Assembly: GCA_003232445.1 (NCBI GenBank)
Contig: QIJM01000570.1
Span: forward strand, 1 to 9,124
From: Paraglaciecola arctica
Lineage (GTDB): Bacteria > Pseudomonadota > Gammaproteobacteria > Enterobacterales > Alteromonadaceae
Direction: 5' to 3'
DNA: 9,124 bases
In this document: in pieces, positions 1 through 6,318 of the stretch
How positions within the stretch are numbered: position 1 is the stretch's first letter
Layout: each line of letters opens with the position of its first letter
Program-made: the position numbers and the translations under genes
The notes under the pieces: model-generated
Told to the model about the DNA's origin: nothing
The model's database searches: none
The model's input: only the letters and a program-made list of their open reading frames with translations

Positions 1-315
1 CCGTTTTTATGGGGTTCAAAACGTACTGGACCTGACTTAGCTCGTGTCGGTGGTAGATATAGTGACGATTGGCACAGAATTCACCTAATCAACCCAAGAG
101 ACTTAGTACCTGAATCTATTATGCCTGGTTATCCTTGGTTGATGAAAAACACCCTAGACGGTAAATTAACAGCCAAAAAGCTATCTGTATTTAGAGACTT
201 TGGTGTGCCTTACACAGATGAAGACATTGCTGGAGCTAAAGATGCGGTTAAAGGTAAAACTGAAATGGTGGCGCTTATCGCCTATCTACAGTCACTTGGC
301 ACGGCGTTGAAATAA
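1..315 (+). CDS. ccoO: Cytochrome c oxidase cbb3-type subunit II, C-terminal part (partial at the left edge)
   Basis: This is the mono-haem membrane-anchored cytochrome c subunit of cytochrome cbb3 oxidase, which passes electrons in the periplasm towards the CcoN catalytic subunit. The reading frame is open from the first base, so the gene starts upstream. The 104 visible codons lack the N-terminal anchor and the CXXCH haem site. They do contain the very conserved CcoO stretches [16 protein letters not shown] and [11 protein letters not shown]; the Met of the second stretch is the expected distal haem ligand. The C-terminal helix ends in [13 protein letters not shown]. The stop at 313-315 lies one base before the ATG of ccoQ, as expected in a ccoNOQP operon. 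The ATG at 121 is an internal Met, not a start. Identification is very secure. Confidence 0.96.
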   Translation, partial: PFLWGSKRTGPDLARVGGRYSDDWHRIHLINPRDLVPESIMPGYPWLMKNTLDGKLTAKKLSVFRDFGVPYTDEDIAGAKDAVKGKTEMVALIAYLQSLGTALK

Positions 316-316
316 T

Positions 317-490
317 ATGGATTACGCAACGAGTGGTAGTATTTATACAGTCATAGTGTTTGTAAGTTTTATTGGCGTGGTGTGGTGGGCCTATAGTAAA
401 AAATCCAAAAAAAATTTTGACGAAGCCGAAAAGCTTATCTTTGATGATGAGCCACAGCAAGATAAGCGGGAGTCTAAAGTAGATGAGTAG
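317..490 (+). CDS. ccoQ: Cytochrome c oxidase cbb3-type subunit IV, CcoQ/FixQ
   Basis: This is a 57-residue single-span membrane protein between ccoO and ccoP, the usual place for CcoQ. It begins MDYATSGSIYTV. One hydrophobic helix covers about residues 9-25 and ends in VVWWAY. A basic stop-transfer segment (SKKSKKN) follows, then an acidic cytoplasmic tail with the motif NFDEAEKLIFDDE. In studied species CcoQ stabilises or modulates the assembled oxidase rather than binding a cofactor. The ATG lies one base after the ccoO stop and has only a poor ribosome-binding site, so translation is probably coupled to ccoO. The last 8 bases overlap the start of ccoP. Family assignment rests on position, size and topology, because CcoQ sequences diverge quickly. 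Confidence 0.9.
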   Translation: MDYATSGSIYTVIVFVSFIGVVWWAYSKKSKKNFDEAEKLIFDDEPQQDKRESKVDE

Positions 491-1439
491 TTTTTGGAGT
501 ATCTGGATTTCTGTTATTACACTAGGGTCAATATTAGGTTGTTATTTATTGCTACGCTGGTGTTTACAGAATAAAACAGGTGTGGAAGAAGGTGACAATA
601 TGCATCATTATTTTGATGGTATTGTCGAACTCAACAACCCGTTACCTAGATGGTGGACGATTTTATTCTACATTTGTATCATTTGGGGACTTATTTACTT
701 AGCCTTATATCCTGGCTTGGGCAATTATAAAGGCCTGTGGAATTGGCAGAGTTCTAATCAATCCATTAAATCATTGGCCGAATCTAGAGCAGCAGTTGAG
801 GCAAACAAAACGAATGGTGTGATCAATCAATATGATAGGGAAATTCAATTTGCCAATGAGCTTTTTGCTCCTATCTTTGATGGATATTACAAACAGCCTA
901 TTCCTGAATTAGCTAAGGATGTAGAGGCATTAAAAGTTGGTCAGCGTTTATTTAGTCAAAATTGTTCACAGTGTCATGGTTCTGATGCACGTGGTCAAAG
1001 AGGTTTTCCAGATTTAACCGACGATGATTGGTTGTATGGTGGATCACCTGAAAAAATCACTGAAACCTTAATCAATGGTCGTCAGGGTATAATGCCAGCA
1101 CAATTAAATGCAATGGGCGATAAAGATATTGAAGAATTAGTCGCTTACGTTTTAAGTTTAAGTAATAGACCAGATTTGGAGCAAGCAACGGTAGACGCTG
1201 GCCAAGCTAAATTTGCTAGTTGTGCAGCCTGTCACGGTCCAGATGGAAAAGGCAATCAATTGATAGGTGCTACTGACTTGACTGATCAAATTTGGTTATA
1301 TGGTGGTACTGAAAAAGCGCTAACAGAAACGCTTAAATATGGTCGTAATGGTGTAATGCCGGCATTTAAAACCACACTAGGTGAAAAGAAAATTCATCTG
1401 GTTAGCGCATACGTATACAGTTTGTCGCAAGACAAGTAG
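483..1439 (+). CDS. ccoP: Cytochrome c oxidase cbb3-type subunit III, di-haem CcoP
   Basis: This is the 318-residue di-haem cytochrome c subunit of cbb3 oxidase, which carries electrons in the periplasm towards CcoO/CcoN. There are two N-terminal membrane helices, at about residues 7-27 and 57-77, the two-span form common in gammaproteobacteria. The conserved CcoP segment HHYFDGIVELNNPLPRWW precedes the second helix. Two c-type haem domains follow. The first has CSQCH at 161-165 with likely axial Met204 in GIMPA. The second has CAACH at 247-251 with likely axial Met292 in GVMPA. The two domains share a clear internal repeat (DLTDDDWLYGGS against DLTDQIWLYGGT). The start codon at 483 has GGGAG ten bases upstream and overlaps the ccoQ stop by 8 bases. 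An intrinsic terminator lies just downstream. Confidence 0.97.
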   Translation: MSSFWSIWISVITLGSILGCYLLLRWCLQNKTGVEEGDNMHHYFDGIVELNNPLPRWWTILFYICIIWGLIYLALYPGLGNYKGLWNWQSSNQSIKSLAESRAAVEANKTNGVINQYDREIQFANELFAPIFDGYYKQPIPELAKDVEALKVGQRLFSQNCSQCHGSDARGQRGFPDLTDDDWLYGGSPEKITETLINGRQGIMPAQLNAMGDKDIEELVAYVLSLSNRPDLEQATVDAGQAKFASCAACHGPDGKGNQLIGATDLTDQIWLYGGTEKALTETLKYGRNGVMPAFKTTLGEKKIHLVSAYVYSLSQDK

Positions 1440-1457
1440 TAACGAAGTGATATACTG

Positions 1458-1482
1458 AAAACCCCGTTTTCGGGGTTTTTTT
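1458..1482 (+). terminator. Intrinsic (rho-independent) terminator after ccoP
   Basis: A perfect 9-base-pair stem pairs AAAACCCCG (1458-1466) with CGGGGTTTT (1471-1479) around a TTTT loop, and a run of seven T follows (1476-1482). It begins 18 bases after the ccoP stop. It separates the structural ccoNOQP operon from the assembly genes. Because the stem carries A on one side and T on the other, it may work only partially in the reverse direction, where no gene needs it. Confidence 0.93.
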
Positions 1483-1519
1483 ATGTTTTGTTTCCTTTAA
1501 ATTTGAGTGATTTCTTTTC

Positions 1520-2011
1520 ATGCAATCTGATATTCCAAACGTCTGGTACAAACAATTCTGGCCCTGGTTTCTGATAGTTGTGCCTCTCACATCTATGGTT
1601 CTTAGCTTTTCTATGATGTATTTGGCATTTAATGGTAAAGATAGCTTGGTTATTGATGACTACTACAAAGAAGGGAGAGGTATCAATCTCAAAATTCATA
1701 AATTACAACAGGCTAAAGTCCTCAATATATTGACTAAGACTCAAGTTTCTTCAGATTACGTTGAAGTCAATTTTATCAACGGCGCACCTGACAATGGTGA
1801 AGCCCTTACTTTAGATTTTTTTCATTCAACGCAAAAATTTAAAGATTTTTCTGTGACTTTGTTACGTGATGCCAACGGGATGTACCGCGCGCCGCTAAAG
1901 GGAGAGGTTTCGGGTAAGTGGCAATTGAGCTTACATCCCTTTGATGAAAACTGGAAAATACAAAAAGTGGTTTCACTGCCACAAGCAAGCCCATTTGATC
2001 TAAAGCCTTAA
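1520..2011 (+). CDS. ccoH: FixH/CcoH family cbb3 oxidase assembly protein
   Basis: This 163-residue protein has a short cytoplasmic N terminus (with FWPWFLIVV), one membrane helix at about residues 15-37, and a periplasmic domain. Just after the helix it carries the FixH signature DDYYKEGRGIN (46-56). FixH/CcoH proteins are needed for assembly or stability of cbb3 oxidase; in studied species CcoH contacts CcoN and assembly intermediates. The start is the ATG at 1520, with a weak GAGTG ten bases upstream. It is the first gene after the ccoP terminator and lies 5 bases before ccoI, so it probably leads the ccoH-ccoI-ccoS operon. The C-terminal half is less conserved. No ccoG lies between ccoP and this gene. 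Confidence 0.9.
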   Translation: MQSDIPNVWYKQFWPWFLIVVPLTSMVLSFSMMYLAFNGKDSLVIDDYYKEGRGINLKIHKLQQAKVLNILTKTQVSSDYVEVNFINGAPDNGEALTLDFFHSTQKFKDFSVTLLRDANGMYRAPLKGEVSGKWQLSLHPFDENWKIQKVVSLPQASPFDLKP

Positions 2012-2016
2012 GCATA

Positions 2017-4386
2017 ATGCAGGCTAAGTGTTTTCATTGTGGTTTGGATGTAGCCCCACAGCTTAACTACCACACTAATGTGCTGGGAAAACGGCAAGCC
2101 TTTTGTTGCCCTGGATGTTGCGCCGTGGCCGATGCAATAGTGAACAATGGTTTGGAAGATTACTATCATTACCGGGGTGAGTTTGCAGAAAAGGCCTCAG
2201 ACAACGAAGATGATTTGTTGCAAAAACTCAAAATATTTGATGACGATAGTATATTACAAGAATTTGTTGAAAGTCAGGATGACACCAGCGAAATTCAATT
2301 AACCATTAGCGGTATTAATTGTGCGGCATGTGGATGGCTAATCGAGAAACAACTGGCTAAATTAACCGGCGTAATGAAGGTTGGCGTTAATGTGTCTGCC
2401 CGACGAGCAAGCGTAACTTGGAATAATCAGCAGTTAAAACTCAGCCAAATTTTGAGTCAGATTGAAAAAATTGGCTATCATGGAAAACCTTTCCAACCCG
2501 AACAACATGAAGCGACATTCAGGCAGGAAAACAAAGATTTTCTAAAGCGCTTAGGCTTAGCGGGCTTAATGACTATGCAAGTCATGATGTTAAATATAGG
2601 CGTGTTTTTTGATTTATTTGGACATATAGACGCTCAAACCAAACAATATTTTAATTGGCTAAGCTTATTTTTAACTACCCCCGTTATGCTTTATTCTGCC
2701 TCAGGGTTTTACACCAGTGCTATGCGCGGCCTAAGAGCTCGCACGGTTAATATGGATGTGCCGATTGTTGTGGCCTTAGCCATTACTTATATTTCGGGGG
2801 TGTTTGCCACCGCACAAAATACCGGTCAAACCTATTTTGAATCGTTGTGTATGTTTGTGTTTTTACTGCTGATCAGTCGTTACCTTGAACATAGTGCACG
2901 CTATAAAGCAGCTCAAGCATCAGCCAATATGTTGGAGTCTATGCCCACTACTGCCACGTTGATAGAAGGTGAGGTACTGTTGCCCGTGTTGGCTAAATCC
3001 TTAAAGGTAAATCAATTGGTTTTAGTTAAATCTGGTGAGCTGGTTCCTGTAGATGGGATGATTACCCAAGGACAAGGACAACTTGATCAAGCTATGTTAA
3101 CCGGTGAATTCGATTTGGTTAGTAAGTTTACCGGTGATCAAGTGTTAGCAGGTAGCCTAAATCAATTAGGTACTTTGACCGTAAAGGTCACCGCTAGCTT
3201 GCAACATTCTACTCTGAATCAAATTAGTAAATTACAGACTCAAGCCATGAGTACAAAACCGAGGATTGCTAGTTTAGCTGATCAGTTCTCTCAATACTTT
3301 ATAGTCGCAGTGTTACTGATTGCTTGTATTAGCTATATTGTGTGGCTGCAAATAGACCCATCTGAGGCACTTTGGGTAATGGTCGCGATATTAATTGCTA
3401 CCTGTCCCTGTGCTTTAGGGCTGGCCACTCCTTCTGCTTTATCTTGTGCTATTGCCAATTTAAACAGCAAAGGGGTGTTATTAAAGCGAGGCGATGCGTT
3501 AGAGCAACTTGCGCTAGTGGACTGGATTGGCTTGGATAAAACCGGCACGCTAACAGAAGGAAAATTCAGTCTCATTCAGTGCGTCAATCCAAGCGAACAA
3601 CCGGACATTCATTTGCTCGAACTAGCTGCCAGCATAGAGCAGTACTCATCCCACCCTATTGCTCGGGCATTTAGTCACTATGAGAGTCCACACACAGTGA
3701 CTGAGTTTCAAAGTGAAATGGGTAAAGGAGTGAGTGGCTTAATAGAAGGTGCTCTTTATAAACTAGGAGCCGCGACCTTTATGGATTTCCAAGTCCCCAA
3801 GAGTATGCAGACTTGTAATGTTTATCTGCAGTCGGACTGCGGTTTACTTTGTGGCTTTTTATTAACCGACAAACTCAGGCCCCAAGGCACTGCACTAATA
3901 AACTCTCTAAAACCCTGCAGTGTTCATTTAATTAGTGGTGATATTGCCCCTATAGTGAAATCGGTTGCCAAAGAGTTAGGCATTAATAACTGGTTGGCTG
4001 AACAAAGCCCACAAGATAAATTGCAAACGATTAAACAAGCTCAGGCCAAACAACATGTGGTGTTGATGGTGGGAGACGGAATAAACGATGGGCCGGTATT
4101 AGCCCAAGCTGATGTGTCTATTACCCTAGGGGCTGGCTCTGATTTGGCTAAATCGTCTGCGGATATAGTGTTACTGGATAATGAACTGGCTAAGCTGCAA
4201 GTCATTTTCAGCATAGCGACAAGATGTAAAACTAAAATCAAGCAAAATATTGGCTGGGCAATAGGCTATAATCTGTTGATATTACCCTTAGCTGTAATGG
4301 GTTTACTGAGCCCTTGGATGGCAGTGCTGGGTATGTCAGTTAGTTCGTTAATAGTGGTGGTGAACTCCACTCGACTTCTAAAATAA
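2017..4386 (+). CDS. ccoI: Copper-translocating P1B-type ATPase for cbb3 oxidase maturation (CcoI/FixI)
   Basis: This 789-residue copper pump of the inner membrane supplies copper for the CcoN haem-copper centre. The N terminus has a Cys-rich metal-binding segment (CFHC at 5-8, CCPGCC at 30-35), typical of CcoI but with one extra Cys. It is followed by an HMA domain with the copper site NCAAC at 101-105. P-type ATPase motifs follow in order: TGE at 362-364, the membrane CPC at 463-465, phosphorylation site DKTGT with Asp507, SSHP at 544-547, and GDGIND at 686-691. The C-terminal helices carry YN at 751-752 and MSVSS at 773-777, copper-ATPase signatures. It starts 5 bases after ccoH and ends with two adjacent stops (TAA TAG). 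Full length for the family; CcoI rather than the detoxifying CopA is supported by the N-terminal Cys motif and the neighbours. Confidence 0.96.
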   Translation: MQAKCFHCGLDVAPQLNYHTNVLGKRQAFCCPGCCAVADAIVNNGLEDYYHYRGEFAEKASDNEDDLLQKLKIFDDDSILQEFVESQDDTSEIQLTISGINCAACGWLIEKQLAKLTGVMKVGVNVSARRASVTWNNQQLKLSQILSQIEKIGYHGKPFQPEQHEATFRQENKDFLKRLGLAGLMTMQVMMLNIGVFFDLFGHIDAQTKQYFNWLSLFLTTPVMLYSASGFYTSAMRGLRARTVNMDVPIVVALAITYISGVFATAQNTGQTYFESLCMFVFLLLISRYLEHSARYKAAQASANMLESMPTTATLIEGEVLLPVLAKSLKVNQLVLVKSGELVPVDGMITQGQGQLDQAMLTGEFDLVSKFTGDQVLAGSLNQLGTLTVKVTASLQHSTLNQISKLQTQAMSTKPRIASLADQFSQYFIVAVLLIACISYIVWLQIDPSEALWVMVAILIATCPCALGLATPSALSCAIANLNSKGVLLKRGDALEQLALVDWIGLDKTGTLTEGKFSLIQCVNPSEQPDIHLLELAASIEQYSSHPIARAFSHYESPHTVTEFQSEMGKGVSGLIEGALYKLGAATFMDFQVPKSMQTCNVYLQSDCGLLCGFLLTDKLRPQGTALINSLKPCSVHLISGDIAPIVKSVAKELGINNWLAEQSPQDKLQTIKQAQAKQHVVLMVGDGINDGPVLAQADVSITLGAGSDLAKSSADIVLLDNELAKLQVIFSIATRCKTKIKQNIGWAIGYNLLILPLAVMGLLSPWMAVLGMSVSSLIVVVNSTRLLK

Positions 4387-4387
4387 T

Positions 4388-4393
4388 AGAGAG
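4388..4393 (+). promoter_or_regulatory. Ribosome-binding site supporting the TTG start of ccoS
   Basis: AGAGAG lies seven bases before the TTG at 4401. It is the reason for accepting the rare start codon, since the next in-frame Met codons would remove the membrane helix. Confidence 0.6.
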
Positions 4394-4400
4394 CCTACTC

Positions 4401-4610
4401 TTGAGCAGTATATATGTGTTGATCCCTCTTGCCATATTACTAGTGAGCATAGCTGTCGGAGTGTTTTTTTGGGCTGTGAAATCCAATCAATTTGAGGATT
4501 TGGAGCGTCATGGTAGTAGTATTTTGTTTGACGATGACCTGCCTAAAAAAACATCCAAGACACAAGCGACCTCAAAGACACAAGTAATTTCAAATAAAAA
4601 CGATGAGTGA
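4401..4610 (+). CDS. ccoS: Cbb3-type cytochrome oxidase assembly protein CcoS
   Basis: This is a 69-residue single-span protein. The hydrophobic helix at about residues 4-25 is followed by the family hallmark F-E-D-L-E and then SSILFDDD. CcoS is required for insertion of cofactors (haem b and copper) into CcoN in studied bacteria. The start is a TTG codon, supported by AGAGAG at 4388-4393 seven bases upstream and by MSSIYVLIPLAI matching the usual CcoS start; no suitable ATG exists. The C-terminal tail is polar and partly repeated (SKTQATSKTQ), and longer than the shortest CcoS proteins. The stop overlaps the next gene by 8 bases, so the two are probably translationally coupled. Confidence 0.92.
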   Translation: MSSIYVLIPLAILLVSIAVGVFFWAVKSNQFEDLERHGSSILFDDDLPKKTSKTQATSKTQVISNKNDE

Positions 4611-5274
4611 CTTAAGTTTTGTTTCGGCTCTCCTTATTGGCTTAGCAGGTGGCGTGCACTGCGTTGGAATGTGTGGCGGGATCGTGGGTGCTTTTGCTTA
4701 CGCCGTGCCTAAAAACTCAGTCATGTTACCCTACACCTTGGCCTACAATTTTGGTCGAATAACCAGCTATATTGTTGCAGGATCTATTACTGGATGGGCT
4801 GGATATTTGTTTGCCCAACAAATTAATCAAGGCATTGTAATCTTGCAGTTTGTTAGTGGGGTTTTTCTGTTTTTGTTAGGGCTATATGTTGCAGGTTGGT
4901 GGCAAGGTCTTAGCAAGATTGAAAATTTTGGCAGCAAATTTTGGCAAGTTATCCGCCCTTGGTCAAAAAAATTATTGCCCTTTAAAAGCCCAATACACGC
5001 CCTACCCTATGGCATGATTTGGGGTTGGTTGCCATGTGGATTAGTTTATTCAGTGTTAACCTGGTCTTTGGCAAGCGGATCGGCGCTACAAGGTGCAATG
5101 ATTATGGCAGGCTTTGGTTTAGGCACCTTACCCATAATGCTATTAATGGCTACTGGATTTGACAACATCCAACAACTGATTCAGAACCCTAAAACAAAAG
5201 TTTTAATGGGTTTATTATTGATAATATTCGCCATAAACCAATTATTCCAAGCCATCTCTGCTTCAATTCAATAA
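4603..5274 (+). CDS. DsbD_2/TauE-SafE-like integral membrane protein, putative metal or thiol transporter of the cbb3 locus
   Basis: This 223-residue polytopic protein has about six hydrophobic segments. Near the N terminus it carries GLAGGVHCVGMCGG (13-26), with His19, Cys20, Met23 and Cys24. A second motif, GWLPCGLVYS (141-150), includes Pro144-Cys145. These paired motifs mark the family annotated as sulfite exporter TauE/SafE, UreH-like or DsbD_2 transmembrane protein. The gene commonly follows ccoS in gammaproteobacteria. Its substrate is not settled; a role in copper or thiol handling during cbb3 maturation is inferred from the Cys/His/Met residues and from ccoI nearby. The ATG overlaps the ccoS stop (ATGAGTGA) with no strong Shine-Dalgarno, which suggests translational coupling. 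The sulfite label should not be taken as a demonstrated function. Confidence 0.85.
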   Translation: MSDLSFVSALLIGLAGGVHCVGMCGGIVGAFAYAVPKNSVMLPYTLAYNFGRITSYIVAGSITGWAGYLFAQQINQGIVILQFVSGVFLFLLGLYVAGWWQGLSKIENFGSKFWQVIRPWSKKLLPFKSPIHALPYGMIWGWLPCGLVYSVLTWSLASGSALQGAMIMAGFGLGTLPIMLLMATGFDNIQQLIQNPKTKVLMGLLLIIFAINQLFQAISASIQ

Positions 5275-5360
5275 GTCTGCAGCGTTTTAATGTCAAACAG
5301 CTGGCAAAATCTTAAATAGTTTCATAAGCTTAATTAACTTCTTTTCGCTAGTTTCATGTA

Positions 5361-5364
5361 AAGG
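5361..5364 (+). promoter_or_regulatory. Ribosome-binding site of uspE
   Basis: AAGG lies six bases before the uspE ATG at 5371 and fixes that start. The rest of the 96-base gap (5275-5370) is AT-rich. I could not find a convincing sigma-70 promoter, a terminator or a full FNR box in it. Confidence 0.5.
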
Positions 5365-5370
5365 TCGAGT

Positions 5371-6300
5371 ATGAATTATCAGAAAATATTAGCCGTTATT
5401 GAGCCAGAACTTTCCACCCAAAAATCACTCGACAGAGCAATTGAAATAGCCAATATTAACGGCGCCAGTATTACTGCATTCTTAACTATCTATGACTTTT
5501 CATACGAAATGACCACTATGTTGTCGATGGACGAACGAGAAAATATGCGACAGGCAGTTATAGAGGACAGAACTGACTGGTTGGTTAATTTAGTTTCAGA
5601 GCAATTCAGTACTCAAGGAGTGAGCATTGATGTAAAAATCGTTTGGCACAATCGACCTTATGAAAGCATTATTTATGAAGTAATAGACAAGGGCTACGAT
5701 TTAATCGTTAAAGGTACTCAGCAACACGATTCATTAAAATCAATTATTTTCACTCCTACCGACTGGCATATTATGCGCAAAGCACCCGTTCCTGTGTTGT
5801 TGGTAAAAGAGCATGACTGGCCCTCTGGAGGACAAATAGTTGCCGCTGTTAACGTAGGAGTCGATATCATAGAACACATATCATTAAACGAAGAAATCAC
5901 TAAACAAGCATTACATTTTGCTAAGTTATTATCTTCAAACGTTCATTTGGTTAATTCGTATCCTGGTACACCCGCCAATATTGTGATCGAAATTCCAGAG
6001 TTTGATCCCTCTACTTATGACGAATCAGCTAAACAACATCATGAGCAATGTATGCGAACTCACAGTAATAAACATCATATAAGCAAGGAACATTGTCATG
6101 TGGATATCGGCTTACCTGAGGACGTGATCCCAAAATACGCTGAACAATTAGATGCAGAATTAGTTGTACTGGGCACGGTTGGCCGACAAGGACTTTCAGC
6201 CGCATTAATTGGTAATACAGCTGAGCATGTTATTGATAAACTCAATTGTGACGTATTGGCGATTAAACCCGAAGGCTTTGTATCACCAGTGAAGTGTTAG
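5371..6300 (+). CDS. uspE: Tandem universal stress protein UspE
   Basis: This 309-residue cytoplasmic protein has two Usp domains, at about residues 1-147 and 155-300, close to the 316 residues of E. coli UspE. Segments that match E. coli UspE from memory include IYDFSYEMTT (40-49), VWHNRP (91-96), IFTPTDWH (126-133), EIPEFDPS (207-214) and LGTVGRQGLSAALIGNTAE (267-285). The last carries the G-x2-G-x9-G-(S/T/N) nucleotide-binding-like pattern of the family. UspE is linked to stress resistance, motility and aggregation in E. coli, and its gene neighbours fnr there. Here fnr is missing from that position. Residues 221-243 are rich in His (7) and Cys (2), unlike E. coli UspE as I recall it. The start at 5371 has a reasonable ribosome-binding site. 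The gene converges on the ABC permease with an 18-base gap. Confidence 0.95.
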   Translation: MNYQKILAVIEPELSTQKSLDRAIEIANINGASITAFLTIYDFSYEMTTMLSMDERENMRQAVIEDRTDWLVNLVSEQFSTQGVSIDVKIVWHNRPYESIIYEVIDKGYDLIVKGTQQHDSLKSIIFTPTDWHIMRKAPVPVLLVKEHDWPSGGQIVAAVNVGVDIIEHISLNEEITKQALHFAKLLSSNVHLVNSYPGTPANIVIEIPEFDPSTYDESAKQHHEQCMRTHSNKHHISKEHCHVDIGLPEDVIPKYAEQLDAELVVLGTVGRQGLSAALIGNTAEHVIDKLNCDVLAIKPEGFVSPVKC

Positions 6301-6318
6301 GTCATGCCCTGCACTTAA

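Noticed and set aside
1402..1699. Minus-strand open frames over the ccoP end, terminator and ccoH start
   Set aside because: They run antisense to clearly conserved genes and through the terminator, with no recognisable protein features.
5283..5296. FNR-like site CGTTTTAATGTCAA upstream of uspE
   Set aside because: Only the right half (GTCAA) resembles the FNR box TTGAT-N4-ATCAA; the left half matches at one position.
5305..5345. Promoter for uspE in the AT-rich gap
   Set aside because: Several -10-like AT stretches exist (TTAAAT, TAATTA) but none has an acceptable -35 at the right spacing.
6292..6316. Hairpin AAGTG/CACTT at the convergent uspE-permease junction as a bidirectional terminator
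   Set aside because: The stem is five base pairs with a 15-base loop and no T-run on either side, too weak to call.
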